NCBI GenBank assembly: GCA_009823395.1
Contig: CM020501.1
Location: 3,235,861-3,299,860, forward strand
Length of the DNA: 64,000 nucleotides
DNA from: Thamnaconus septentrionalis
Taxonomy: Eukaryota > Chordata > Actinopteri > Tetraodontiformes > Monacanthidae
Reading direction: 5' to 3'
Within the stretch, counting starts at the first letter, position 1; each line of letters opens with the position of its first letter. The position numbers and the translations under genes are program-made. The notes under the pieces are model-generated. The model worked only from the letters and a program-made list of their open reading frames with translations, ran no database searches and was not told where the DNA came from. This document shows positions 1-28,699 of this stretch, in pieces.

Positions 1-3000
1 GGCAGCTCAAGTGAGTAGAACCTGGCCTGTCCCGGCCCGGCCTCAGGTCAGAGACGCTGTCTTAGGTTTCACAGTAACACAAGAAAAGAAAACGAGAGTT
101 AATGTCCTCTACTGCAGAAAAGGTGGCACTGCAGCAGAAAAGACAGAAGAAGGTGCCAAGAGGTAAAAAAAAAAAAAAAAAAGAAAGAAAGAAAGAAAGA
201 AAAAAGGAGTTGATTTGATCAGCATGCAGGTTTTGCGTTTGCGTGCAGGAATCAGTGAGCTGCGCTGACTAAACCCGCCCAGCAGGAGGCGCCACTCCTG
301 CTTGCAGAGACAGCATGTGTTTTGTTTTATGTCTCCCTCTTTTGGGGGCAACTGAGGACTGCATGCGCTCAGGTCTTCCAGGTCTGTCTGACACTGATGC
401 TCATTCACTGTTTTCCCTTTTTTTTTTCCTCAGCGAGGAGGCCAACCACAGCGAATCAGCCGGCTCACCACCAAAGGTAAGTCAGCGTTCGAGGCTCTTG
501 ATTGGCCACACGCTGGTCTGGGGTGAAGCGAAGTGATGGAATTTGCTGCAGCTGTAGTCTAGATAAGAACTGGACACTTCTTCATTGGAAGAAGGGAAGA
601 AAGTCTCTACCTCCCTACTGGCTTTTTATTTAGACTCCGCCCAACATCGGCGCTTTATAAGTGGTGGGGACCAACGTCTCTACTCTCTGAAACAAACAGA
701 ACAAAAATTATTTCAACAAACCTTGGCTAACACTTCATTCAGGCACCCTGTCAGCATGTCTAACAACACCTCAACTCTTACCGGCTTCATAAACCTGAAA
801 ATTAAAAGCATCCCTCATTGTTGGTACACTAATTTTGTTTCTCCTTTAACTTGTGTTGGCATGTCTGCACGTGTGTTTGTGGCATGTTTTGGATCTAAAA
901 AACGCGCCGCTGCAGAGGCCTGGTCCTCCTCCAAGTCGACCGCAACTAACGCCATCTCCAGACCAGAGGAAGCAGCACAGTGACCCCAGCGAAGCCGAGG
1001 CCTCGGGGCTCGACACAGAAACCATGAGCACATCACACCAGGTCAGGACCGTACAATGAGATGGTTTTGGTTCATAAAACCATAACAATTTTTGCACAAA
1101 TGCCACAAAAGCCTCAAAGATGAACTGAGCTACATTTAAACGTCTGACACTTTCTCTCATTAAAAAAATTAGCATTGTAATAAACGAAAAACGAGAACGA
1201 GAACGACACCTTGAGAAGCTGCACCAACTATTTTTAACCAGAGTGTTTGTGTGTGTGTGTCTGCGGGTGTGTGGAGCAGTCTGACCCCTGGTCAGGGCTG
1301 AACCTGCTGGATTGGGATGTGGAGGTTTTACAGCCCACCACATTTCCAGCCATGAAGGTGGGTGGGTCTGGCTACAGCCGAGGGAATCGTAGACCGGGAT
1401 TCCGTTTGGGCTTAGCTTCCAGAGAGTCATTTAAGTCCTCCTCATTAAGACTTCCCGAGAATGTGCATGGAAATGACATTTGAGTCAGGGTCTGCGGCTG
1501 AGGACATAATGTGTGTGTGTGTTTGTATGGGGAAATGAGCCAGGGCACTTCTCTAACTTTATTTCTACTGCATGGCTTTTCATGTGCATGCCCACACAAG
1601 CCTCCTTATGCATGCAAATCCTCTTCATCCCAAACTGACTGATGACTGTGGTTGAGTTGGTTATACTTGGACAGATATGGATTTTTTTTCCTTTTCGTTT
1701 TCACTCTTCACGGCAGCTTAAATTAAATTCAAAATTCGATTAGCAAAATACCCCTTTGGACTTCCAGAATTGTATGCCACTCATTCTCTTTGTCCTTTAC
1801 TGCTCCACGGAAGGCACCGTCGTGGGACTCGTTGGTAAGGATAGTTTTCTCATGAACGGCTCTTCTTCTTCTGTGTTCTCTGGTGGCTTACCAGTGGACC
1901 TCTTTAACTCTTCAAACCTTCCATCCTTTGGCTCGCTATCCTCCGTCAAACTCGCAAACCCAACCTCATCCAAAATACCTTTTAAATCCTACCACCGCCT
2001 ACACACCCTCCTGCCTCCAAACCATGTCCCACCAACCTGGCCCTTCTTGTAGCAAGAACAAACCCCCACAGAGCATCCTGTCCAGCACAGCAGTGATGAC
2101 TTGTACCCGCCGGAGAGCCAGGGTGGGTGGAACGATGATGGGAACGAGCCTCAGGGCCACGCGGAGCCCAGCTGGGACGATGCCCAAGCAGCCGGAGGTC
2201 AGGAGAGCTGGAACTACGAAGGCGGCTACAGTGCTAGTTCATACAATGAGCCCAGCTGGCAGGACGATGGCGCCAGAGTGGAACAGAGTGGTTGGGGTGA
2301 TGATGGCGAGGACCAGGTAGGGTTAGTTGGACAGGAGGCGGATCCAGTAAGCAGGATTTAAACTACCATTTAGGATCCTTCTCAAACAGCAAAAACTTTC
2401 CCACTTCATTTCCTTCATTGGACTCTCCACTTTCCTCTAAGCCATAAAAACTACATGTGTATGACTTTGCACCTCGACTGTAACACCCTTTTTTTTTTCT
2501 GTTCTTTGGCAAAGAGCGCAGTAGCAAATGGCTCAGAGGGTGAACTCCCTCCAGGATTCCTCTACAAGGTAGGAATACATTTACAGGCCACTGTGAAAAT
2601 GACCTATTGGTGCACAACACCTTGAAAGCATTCATCCCGGTTGTGTTTTGCCCTCCAGGTGAAAGCGATACACGACTACACTGCCACCGACAACGATGAG
2701 TTGGAGCTGAAGACTGGAGACATGGTGCTGGCTTTGGCCTTTGACAACCCAGACGAACAGGTTAGACGCTGCTGAGTTCTGGTTTAGCCTCCTCAATGAC
2801 AGTTGACTCTCTGTGTGTCAAGTGCAGCCCACATCCTGTCAAGTGACATTCAGCAAGCAGTGGTAATGGACCATGTTTCAGCAAGCCACTGGGGGGCAGT
2901 AATGATTTCTTCACTTCAGCCAATCCTAAGATTGCAGTGTGAATTTAAACCCAGTACGTTTACCCCAGAGGGCAACAAGTGCTAGAAAATTTATTTGTGG

Positions 3001-3225
3001 TATATTTAAAGTATTTGTGGTATGTGGAACGTCGGCTCAGTCACTGCTGCCCTAATCAGGGTCATGAGCTAGAAATTTTTTTTAAAAAAACAAAACTTTT
3101 TAACACTTGGTTTCTGTGCACAGGACGATGGCTGGCTCATGGGTGTGAAGGAGTCTCACTGGGCACAGAACAAGGATATTTCAGCTAAAGGAGTTTTCCC
3201 TGAGAACTTTACCCAGAAGGTTTGA
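1..3225 (+). CDS. bin1: Amphiphysin/BIN1-family SH3 protein, 3' portion (5' end outside window)
   Basis: Amphiphysin-family proteins shape membranes through an N-terminal BAR domain and recruit dynamin through a C-terminal SH3 domain. Only the C-terminal part is visible. Likely exons are 1-10 (tail of one), 434-476, 916-1041, 2053-2316, 2515-2568, 2659-2760 and 3124-3225, all with matching phases and GT-AG borders. The last two encode an SH3 domain with the ALYDY-like [11 protein letters not shown], then [11 protein letters not shown] and [11 protein letters not shown] before TGA at 3223. The residues before the SH3 read ELPPGFLYK, as in amphiphysin and BIN1. The 88-codon exon at 2053-2316 is very acidic, with repeated Trp-Asp motifs (GGWNDDG, PSWDDA, PSWQDDG, SGWGDDG). 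The SH3 resembles BIN1 more than AMPH, and map3k2, a neighbour of BIN1 in human, lies in the same window. Assignment to amph or bin2 is not excluded. There may be further exons between 1042 and 2052. Confidence 0.72.
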
Positions 3226-4990
3226 GGTCGATGACATGCAAGAGTGGAAAAAAAATCTTCTTCTTCTTCTCCTACCGTGCCCCTGAATGAAAGTTATCAC
3301 ATGGAGACATGCTTATTAATGTCTGTTTGTAGACCCACATGTACCACACAGTAGTCGTGGACATCTCAACAGCTGTAATACTAAATGATCTGAGTTTATA
3401 AGAACCACTGGATTTACCTACCATCACCAAATAATGCAAAGTCTAAATCTGAAATGGGATTTCTCATCAGTTTTTTTTTGCTTTTATTTCATTCTTCTAT
3501 GCCTCAGTTATTTATAAGTTAATACTAAGCATCTGAAAACACAAGCCAGAGTTTGCATTTTCCTTTTTTTTTGCAAAGAAAACAGATCTATGAATGTGTG
3601 AAGTATTTCATGTTTGATGTCTTCCAGTGTTGTTGTGAGGTGGAGGACAAACAGGACGCTGTCCGGATGTTTCTTCACATTTCTTTTTAAAGGGGGAACA
3701 GAAGTTTTTCGCAACAATTTTGCAGGCCATCGCGGTGACTTTGCCATGACTCACATTTTCTAATGCAGTTTTTTTTAAAGTGTCTTTGCATTGACGGTTG
3801 AAATGCAGAAACACTTGAACCAAATACACCTGCCGAATTTTTATTCATGTTGAAGTCTAGATCTCAAACACAGACGCAGAAAGAGTGTATTTTATTCTCT
3901 ACAATCGCCATCTCTGATCAGAGCTTGGCTTTAGTTCTAGTTTTCAAATTCAAAATTGCCTTTTTTCTCTCCTTGATCAAGTAGTTCAATTGTGTTTTTA
4001 CATATCAAACGATTAAATGAGAAATTACACCTACAAAAAGCACCATCTGCTGGATCCAGTCAATTTAAATTAAAGACAAATGAAACGTGCTGTGCTTCAG
4101 TGTTTTTCTTTTAATTTTTTGCCCTGAATGTGGATTCCAACAGGAATCCTTAACTCCAGACAGCTTATTCACTCACAGTGCACAAAGAGCAGTAGTGGTG
4201 ACCTCCACACAGTGTTCTGTGACAGCAGCGACAGGCAGTCATGTGGAAAACACAACAATGCAGCTTAGGCCCAGCGGCGAGGGAGTGGGGGAGGCCCTCT
4301 TCTGTTCCAAATTAACAGCAAGGCCTTGTCAAGAAAAAAAACCCTTCATAACTGTTAATTTGACAGGGGACTCAATTAAAAAAAATCAATAAAAAAAATC
4401 ACATAGCTCGGTCCAAAGAATGGGCAGAGTGACTTTTCTGGGAATATAAAATGGGACACAATCATTGCGCGAAATTGAAAGCATAAGCTTGGGAAAACTC
4501 AGGAAAACTGTGAATAAATGTGTAAAAATAAATAATTTTCTTGCTGAGAGAAAGAATATATGTCTCTTTTTTTTTTGCATAAAAGTCTTTAAACCCTTTT
4601 AGTTGTTAGGACTCATTTTCGTCCTTAATTGAAAGCTGGATAATGCGATAGATATCAGTTGGAATTTTAGTTGGGGTAAAAGGATGTGGAGATGCCCAGG
4701 CCTTTAAAACAAAACTAAGAAACTTTATAAAAAAAAAAGAAAAGAAAAGAGGAGGATCATCAACTTAGACCTCCCAAGGAGCAATGACTTTATTCATTCC
4801 TGTTTCTTTAATAAATATTTACAATTTGCTCTGCCACCTCTGAGCCCAAATGAGCTCCAGAGTTATTCATTATCTTTGCTGCAGGTAGAAAGATCAGTCA
4901 TGTGTGTCAGGGCATGTTTGTGTAAATTAATCATTGGCTTCTAACCTACTGCTTAAGCCAGCTTACCCCAAACAACAGTGTGTTGCCATA
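3226..4990 (+). other. 3' UTR of the BIN1-like gene and intergenic spacer
   Basis: AT-rich sequence without a credible coding exon. Candidate poly(A) signals AATAAA occur at 4388-4393 and 4810-4815, so the 3' UTR is probably 1.2-1.6 kb long. Nothing else is recognised. Confidence 0.5.
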
Positions 4991-4992
4991 GA

Positions 4993-5010
4993 GTTCCAAT
5001 GGGCTATAAG
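4993..5010 (+). promoter_or_regulatory. CCAAT and TATA elements of first alpha-tubulin gene
   Basis: A CCAAT box near 4995 and a TATA-like TATAAG at 5005-5010 lie about 85 bases before the ATG-only first exon. This gives a short 5' leader, as is usual for alpha-tubulin genes. Confidence 0.6.
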
Positions 5011-5090
5011 TAGGCGAGGAGTCCGAACACGCACCACAACACAACATTTCCTCTGCAGGTCCTCAAAGTCGGCATCAGGAATCCATAACC

Positions 5091-6700
<1,610 letters not shown>

Positions 6701-6787
6701 TAGTACCAAGAACCTGAAGGCATAAATGCAACTGTATTCAGCTACAATATTTCCTATTCACTTGATGCGATGTGAATGTACAAAAAA

Positions 6788-6793
6788 AATAAA
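6788..6793 (+). terminator. Poly(A) signal of alpha-tubulin gene A
   Basis: AATAAA about 90 bases after the stop codon, followed by a T/G-rich stretch. Confidence 0.7.
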
Positions 6794-7920
6794 GCCAAAA
6801 TTGTTGCCCTCTGATTTTTTTTGCTATGATCTTATGTAGTGTCTTCTGTCACTTGCAAAGAATGGCTGTGTCAAAGTGAGTGACTGTTACCAACAACCCA
6901 AATACGGTCTAAAAAACATAAGACTGATTCAAGCAGATCTGGTTCTGCCAGTTCTTACTTGGCGGGTGCAAGCGCTGCATCTCCAGGGTAACCTTCAGTT
7001 GCAAGACTCGGGGAGTTCGCAACAGCAATTCAAATATGAACAACAGAGTGCACAGACATACAATGGCATCTTCCGAAGTGGCACAGTACAGGGAAGTGTT
7101 CTGAAACAACACAAGAACCCTGTGTTGAAAGTAGATCTCTTCATTAAAAACGTATGGATCACATTCCTCGAGTTATGAATACTTTACTGAAGCCAATACT
7201 ATTCAGTCGCTGGGGGCATTTATGTGAAAACCAGTTAGTCTGTTGAATAAGGTTAGACTCATGTCTTGTGTCCAGGCAATTTGATATGAACACAAAGCCC
7301 AAGTGTCTTTGTCTGAAAACTTACCTTACACCGCCACTGTCCTACCTCCAGAGAACAGAAACAACATTCTCAAGTGTCACGCGCCTTTGAGAGACGAGTC
7401 CTCTCCAATGTTATGCCCTAAGCATACCTGTGCATTGCAAATGAACGGCAATCAAGCAGGCGGTGATGCAACAGTTATCTGAAACAAAATCCCATTCAGG
7501 TCACTCAGGGGACGGATATGTTTCATGTCTTGTGTCAAAAAGAAAATAGTAAAGAGAATATATATCGTGTATTAAAAGCACAAAGGGGGTTCTGATCTCA
7601 GTGTCTGTTTGTTTTGACCAATAAAATTGTATATCTGTGCAGGCTTGAGCCAATTCCCAATGATCAACAGTCAGTGACAGTCCTCAAATTATGACACAAA
7701 ACTGGACTGTAGGGATTTAAAAGTAAAGGGTCATATTTTGAGGCCATTTGTACTATTTCGCACACCGACATCCATTGTTCATTGAGCGAGAACAAAGCAG
7801 GTGAATTCCTTTTCCTGTGCGTTCATCCAAGGAGATGGCGTTCGCGTCCCTCAGTTCCTCCAGTTTCCACAACATACCGAGCTGTTGCCTAGTGCTGCAC
7901 CTCCTTAAAAGCAGCTCGCT
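6794..7920. other. Intergenic spacer between tubulin genes A and B
   Basis: No coding similarity recognised. The right end grades into the promoter of gene B, with a TTAAAAG box near 7906. Confidence 0.5.
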
Positions 7921-7994
7921 GGACGCACATCTGACAAATCATCCCAAGCCACTCGTCTCAAGTGAAGGAGGGCCTGCTTTGAGAAAACCACATC

Positions 7995-10159
<2,165 letters not shown>

Positions 10160-11100
10160 TTTTTAAGTTTGCTAAATATTATGTGTCCATATATATCAAG
10201 GACAAATTGTTAATTTTTTGTATTTGAGGGGAACATGATTTGTTTTTAAAAAATCTGGTTATACACTTGTTATAGCACACAGACAAAATATATGGAAATA
10301 TATCATCAGTGTCTGGTGCCATGTTCTGTATTTTTCTTTTCGGGTACATAAATGTCCTTATTTACAAATAAAAGAAAGCTCTGCTTTAACTTATGGCTCA
10401 AGTCTTTTCCTACAAATAGCAAATCAAATTAACGCTAAACATCACATATCTGGACACTTGGATAGCTTAAATAATTTTAGATATTGTCACTCACAAGCAT
10501 AATTCTTTTGTATAATCTGCGAAATGTTTAAGATATATCGTCGGATAAATAATTAGATGTACTTTTATTGGTGGTTACAAGACCCACATGTATGTTGATT
10601 TGAACGATTTTTCAACACGAACCATGTCGTTTGAAAAGCAGAAGGCCTACATCAGGATTTAGCTCACGTTGCCTTCAGGTCTTTCGTCACAAACAGCCAC
10701 CTAACGAAAAAAAAAGTGACGGCCTTAACTCAATTCGCCTCAGTTTAAAATGTTTGACGCCCAAAACAAAAACACGTCGATTTTGCATGTGTACGACTTG
10801 TTAGCGTCAACTTGACAAATGCATCAATGCCTAAACGTTTTTGTAAAAAAATAAAAATAAAAAAAAAAAAAAAATGATTCGAGGTCTGTGACACGAACAA
10901 GCATTCTTTACAAATCACACAAGATGCTATAACGTGATAACCAACAACCAGCTTGCATTGAAACGATGCTATTCTGAGAATAAGAAAGAAAGCAGGAGAC
11001 GCGCTCGGATTATGTTGTGGAAATCTATAATTTCCGGACTGTTTTGAATGCACCGGGGCTGGGGGGAGGCGAGGGCCTAACGTCCACTCCCGCCGAAAGA
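10160..11100. other. 3' UTR of tubulin gene B and spacer
   Basis: AT-rich; contains AATAAA at 10367-10372 and a poly(A)-like run at 10858-10874. No gene recognised. Confidence 0.5.
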
Positions 11101-11103
11101 AAT

Positions 11104-11150
11104 ATGCGACGTCACGATGTCCCCGCCCCTCTGAAAACGTTATTAATACG
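11104..11150 (+). promoter_or_regulatory. Promoter elements of alpha-tubulin gene C (CRE-like, GC box, AT-rich box)
   Basis: A CRE-like core GACGTCAC at 11108-11115, a GC box CCCCGCCCC around 11120 and an AT-rich TATTAATA near 11140 lie about 90-130 bases before the ATG-only exon. Confidence 0.5.
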
Positions 11151-11234
11151 ACCAGCAGAGCAGCCGGATTTCAGAAGTTCCTTCAGAAACCGAACCCTCT
11201 ACGTCGGAATCGAAGAGAAACAGCCGTTGACAAA

Positions 11235-14536
<3,302 letters not shown>

Positions 14537-15933
14537 AGCACCAGGCTTCATCGCAGTTTAACACCAGCTGCGTCAGTTCACATTAAATTGGGACATTCAC
14601 TGAATGTCATCTGCTGACTGACCATTTCCAAAAAGACAAGAAAAAGTTGAAGGTTCCACACTTTGCACATTCCAGTGTTGTCTCTGGCTCTGAAATTGGT
14701 AATAAATGCATTGGGGGAAAAAACAAAACACTTTGTCCTGTGTTTACTGAAACTGGTTTTATATTTATATTTATATTTATATATATATATATAAAAATGC
14801 ATTGTAATCTACACCTACACAACTACAGTTTGCCACCAGTCTGATATGCAATACAAGTGAAGAGGATGAGCGGTAAATCAAAAGTGCTTTTACTACACAT
14901 TTTAAGAGCAGCAATTTGATAGTCAAACAGAGTCAATGATATTTTAGTTTGTTCATGACCATTATTTACAACAGTTTAATCACAGAAAATCATAAGGTTT
15001 TCATTTCTTATAATTCTGAAATATTGTAGGTCTTTGTAGCTTGAAACCATGAACGCAAGGAATGAAAAAACGAATAATAGAAAAAACATTTATCAAACTT
15101 GATTTATGCCATAGTTGTACTGGGGTTTGAAAACAACACAGATGCATGGTTGAACCAACAGGAAACAAGAAGACTTAAAACAACAAACAAAAAACAGATC
15201 CATGTGACCATTAAGTTTTCAGATTTTGTATTTATACTGATAAATGTATATACATGTGTAACAACTTTTTTACCTATTGTTTTTCACCTTGACTGATATT
15301 TTCAGGATTTTATCATTGAACTATATATTTATTTTGGAAGATTTTTTCAATGACATGCTCATCCAGTTTCAAGGCACATTTATTTTCTTTAAGAGGAAAA
15401 TTAATGGCAGAAGAAACTTGGATTTAAAATGCGTTTCCGCTTTTAAAATCTGCGTTTCTGTATCAAACGCAGGAGAAGAGCTGACTCACATTCGCAGGTT
15501 GTGACAAAGTACCGAGGAGTTCCGTTTTTGTTTTGTTTTGTTTTTTTACACAAAGACGCTATTTGAGGAGAAACCATTTTGCTACTTTTTTTGGTTGGGT
15601 AAGGCAGGGGGTGGACTGTGTCCAGTGTTTGAGGGTTTAGAAATAAATACATTTAAAATACAACTTTCAGCAACACGTTGCATCACGTTGGGACCTGAGA
15701 TTCAGTTCTGCTCCTCAAATTCTGCATTCATCTGTTCAAAGAAAAACAAAAAAAAAAAGGGAGATTAATTCATGTTAAAACACGCGCTACTGAGCAACTA
15801 GCGATGCCAAGCACGTCTATAACATACAGCAGCCTCTGAGTTCAGGCCCTGTGAATGTTGGCATGTGGCAAAAGGGCAGAACGAGGGTTATTTTGTTGCA
15901 CAAGGACAGAAACGGAGAACTAAGTTGAAAAAA
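14537..15933. other. Convergent 3' regions of tubulin gene C and stat1
   Basis: AT-rich spacer between two genes that point toward each other. A reverse-strand AATAAA at 15379-15384 could end the stat1 transcript. Short TA-rich tract at 14758-14792. Confidence 0.5.
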
Positions 15934-22240
<6,307 letters not shown>

Positions 22241-23701
22241 CTAAGGGTACAAAAAGTACCATTTAAAATCATTTCAGCTCGTGTACTGTGTACACGTACA
22301 ATACAAAGATTTAATTTTTTAAAGAAATATATTGATTTTTAAGGAGAAATACAAGATTATTCTTTGGATATTTGGAAGTGAAGTATTCTCATAACTACGT
22401 GCTTGCAGTTGAAAGTTGTCTTTATGATCAACAAGGACCGTCGTCACATTTTGTGCCAACACAATTTGATGTGTTTATCACAAAAGCAAATATTTGTCTG
22501 TGCCCTAGGACAAATACTGCAAATGGCACAATCACTCTCCCATAAACTAACAGCTAACTGGAGACCAAAGTGATTTGTGGGTGTGCCGCGGGCAGAGACA
22601 GCATCCAGCTCACTAGCAAAGAAAGGGAAATGACTAAGAATGCTGACTAGCTCAATTAGACGGATTGCATCCATTAAATTCTCTTCCTGCTCAGAAGAAA
22701 TAGGGGAAATGAAGTAAAATGAAAATAAATTAGGATCTTTTGCTGCTTCTGTTTTTTTAATTGACCTTAATTTACTTAATGTAACATTATTGACAGAAGG
22801 CCCGAACCATGAAATTAGGTTAGTTATCGTTCGTGTCATACAGTCGTGTCACAGAATAACAGATTTTTATTTTTCCGTTTGTGGGACGTGTCAGTGACCC
22901 ACTTGACACGGCGCAGGTGTTATGCGCGATACCGACCATAAACTAGTTTGTAGAGTAAAGGTGGGCGGTAACAGTGTAACATGTACCCCAAAGTGTCGAC
23001 ATTTCAATGAGCTAACTGAACTCACCGACACTGTAAAAAGCAAATGGTGTGCGTTACAAATACTTAGCTCGCGTCACTACAACGTGTTATTGAAAGTTTT
23101 TTGTTGGTCCAGCTACCTTAGTAAAGTTAAGTCCAACTATTTAGCACTGCAGCTAGCTTGGTCTGTCTGTCTGTCTGGCGGCAAAAAACGGATTCTGACA
23201 CCACGGCTGTACGCTAGCGGACGACACACGTACCTTTGGGCGTGAAAGAAAGGTGGATAGTATCTGAAACAGACGTACAGTTATTCTCCAAAAGATTTTT
23301 TTGTGGAAGGACCGACAGCTCCTGGAGGTTCCTCGAGTGCCCACTTCTCCTACTGTCGTGCAGACTGCGTGTGTGGCTTCGGCTCATCCAATCGCCGTTT
23401 AGTATTACCTGAGTAATCCCGCCCAGTCGCTTACCCTGGCCAATCAGAGCGTTGACTCCGGCTGTTCCATGCAAAAGCCAGTACAACCGCGGCGGCTAGA
23501 CAGAAATGTGCTTTTATTTATTATCATTTGGTCCTTCCAGCACAAGTCTAGGCACACAGGTGCAATTTATGTCTGATCAAGAATCTGGGGTCGACTAATA
23601 ATCTGTAGAATGTCACACAGATTTTTAAAGCGGTAATTCTGCGTGGGTTTTTTCAGGGAGGAAGGGCCAAGAAGCGGAAGAGCGAGCAGAAACCACGTGT
23701 T
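22241..23701 (-). other. 5' flank or first intron of stat1
   Basis: The start codon directly follows a splice acceptor (CTTAG before ATG), so at least one non-coding 5' exon lies in this stretch. Candidate promoter sequence with a reverse CCAAT lies around 23380-23400. No other gene recognised. Confidence 0.5.
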
Positions 23702-23734
23702 TTCAGAGAAAGAGAAAGTAACAAAACTGAAACT
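23702..23734 (-). promoter_or_regulatory. GAS + two ISRE-like elements upstream of stat1
   Basis: TTCAGAGAA at 23702-23710 fits the GAS consensus TTCNNNGAA. GAAAGAGAAAGT at 23708-23719 and AAAACTGAAACT at 23723-23734 fit or nearly fit the ISRE/IRF consensus GAAANNGAAACT. They lie about 1.46 kb before the stat1 start codon and just outside its presumed promoter. Human STAT1 is itself interferon-inducible through an IRF/GAS/IRF-type upstream element, so a self-amplifying role is plausible here. Confidence 0.55.
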
Positions 23735-25994
23735 TATAACTGAAGCGCTGGAGTTATTATAGTTTCGTTCATAACAGCTGATAGAATATTCTACATAGAT
23801 TGACTGTTATCTGAAAATGGGGTTGAAAGTACGAAAATAATGTTGTATATCTATATGTCCTAATATATTTTACATTGCAGCTCCAGCACATAATATAATA
23901 CAATTGTATTTCTCAAAATTAATACAATTTAAAAGATGACCATCAAGATAATCAACACGGCAAAGTAGAATTAAAAAGCATATTTACATATATATTTTTC
24001 GGGTTCAAAAGGGAAATACAAAAGAAATAAAGGAAAAACAATAATAAGAATAAATAAAACAGATAAACTGGCTGCACTGTCCTGACGATGTACTATTTAT
24101 ATTTCGGATTCGTTAATTTGTAGGTATGATGTACACAAACGATCACGGGTTCACGCAAAACTAAACAGGTAAATCTACAGTTAGGTACCTTTTGGAGAAA
24201 TTAATGTTCTTATAAGCGACTTGCGCACAAACTAAGGACATTGGCGCCATCTTGTGGCAAACACAAAGAGCTTCAATCACTCAAACTAGCACGATCATGC
24301 CAAGGCTTTTTGTGAACTGTGTGAACTGCACAAATCATGGGAACACACAGTTTGACATTTTCATTCTATTTTAACCTTTATTTTCTTGTAGTGCATGTGG
24401 ACAAACTGTACATACATACATACAAACAATTCAGAATTATCAAAACAGAACTCAAGTCAATCTGAGAAAGATGGCAAAAAAAAACCCAAAAACAAATACA
24501 TTGTCTTTAAAAAGGTTTTCCCTAAAGGCACATTTCTCAATTGGCAAAGTATCCCAAATATTTACAGGGCTATTTTGAGCTGGGGATTGTTTTCTGAATG
24601 TCAGTATTTCCCACTGGTTGATTCACTGGTCACGGCAAGGTCAAAAGTCAAAATCGTAAAAGGGTATTCAAACGGAATCTCGGAATGAAAAAAGCAGGGT
24701 GATAGCAGTGGGCTCGAGCACAGACACAGGACATTTATTCCCACCCCAGGCATGAACCAGTGTTAGGTCTGAACGTTCTGTTCCCAAAGCAGAACATTTG
24801 GGTCAGAACCCCCCACGGAGCACAAATAACAGTCAGGACATCTGCACTGCACTTCAAATGCAGTCCAAGGCCTCCATCTGAGGTCTGAGCCGCTGCCCTC
24901 ACACTGTCAACCGGTCCACGTATCCAAACATCCACGTCCGTCTCACTGAACACAAGCCTCAGAGCCCTTTAAACAGAGCAGGGGAGGGAGGGTGGGAGTG
25001 CGTGCCACCTTTTCACCCCTCTCACGGTGATAATAACAGGAAGTTCTTAAAGCCACCTACTGAATTTTCAATCACTTTTGTTTCAGCAATACCCTGTTTT
25101 CAAGAAGGAGCACAATGAAGACATCCAGCAGTGTTCAATAAACAAGCCAGGGCGAATAAGTGCAGGAAATCCTCAAATTTGATGTCTCCAGATGCTGAAG
25201 AGGACCTAAAAAGGAAAACATAGCACTTCATTGAGCAGCTACTTAAATGACACATTTTCTGGCTCTGATGTAACCATGAAGCCCTGATGCTGCGACAAAA
25301 CAACAACTCATCCGTCAGAACCCACTCGACATCTGCAGTGAAATGTGAGATGTGCGTCGCGCAACCACAAAGCCATGACACACCTGCATCAACGTCCGTG
25401 CCAGAGCATATTTGTCGCTGGCGTAACAGCGATGCACTCGGGGAGCAAATCACAGCGAGAAGTTTGCAAACAAAGCGCCGGGATGAACCGGCCAGAGTCG
25501 TCAAGTTCATGTTATTTTGGCAAAATAAAAGGCGCATGTGGAAGAAGCCCCGTAGGGGTGTTTTCTGGTCTGAAAGGCTCAAATCAGGACACGCTCCCCC
25601 GGGGCACGAAGCGGCCAGAGTTTGTCTTTGTGCGAGTGTGTCGCCAGAAGCGGCACTTTGAAAAGAAAGTATCCTTAACTGCAATTCAAAGTGTAAAGAG
25701 GGTCCTTCCCAATCCCAAATACTCAGCTCGTATAAAAATGTGGAATTGACTTTTACATGGACTCTTAATGACTATTACAGTTAAATAAGTTTTGACATTT
25801 AGGTCGATTGTTAGAAAATTTTCGGAAGCTGTTCCAGATATGCTCATTATCAGAATTTGGAGGAACTTTTGTTCCTCCAGTCTTTGTTTTTATCTTTCAG
25901 CATCATCTTTTGGGGGGTGGATTTTCTACGATGTTTTGTTTGTATTTTTAAAAAAACTGATTCATAGCGAAAAAATTGAAAATCGCCGGCCTCC
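23735..25994. other. Spacer between stat1 and myostatin genes, with probable myostatin 3' UTR
   Basis: No coding similarity recognised. A reverse-strand AATAAA at 24734-24739 would give the downstream minus-strand gene a 3' UTR of about 1.26 kb. Another lies near 24377. Confidence 0.5.

Positions 25995-28699
<2,705 letters not shown>

Noticed and set aside
1768..1834. Possible extra exon in the BIN1-like gene ([12 protein letters not shown])
   Set aside because: Acceptor and donor look plausible, but the phase does not fit the flanking exons and the peptide is hydrophobic and unlike the family.
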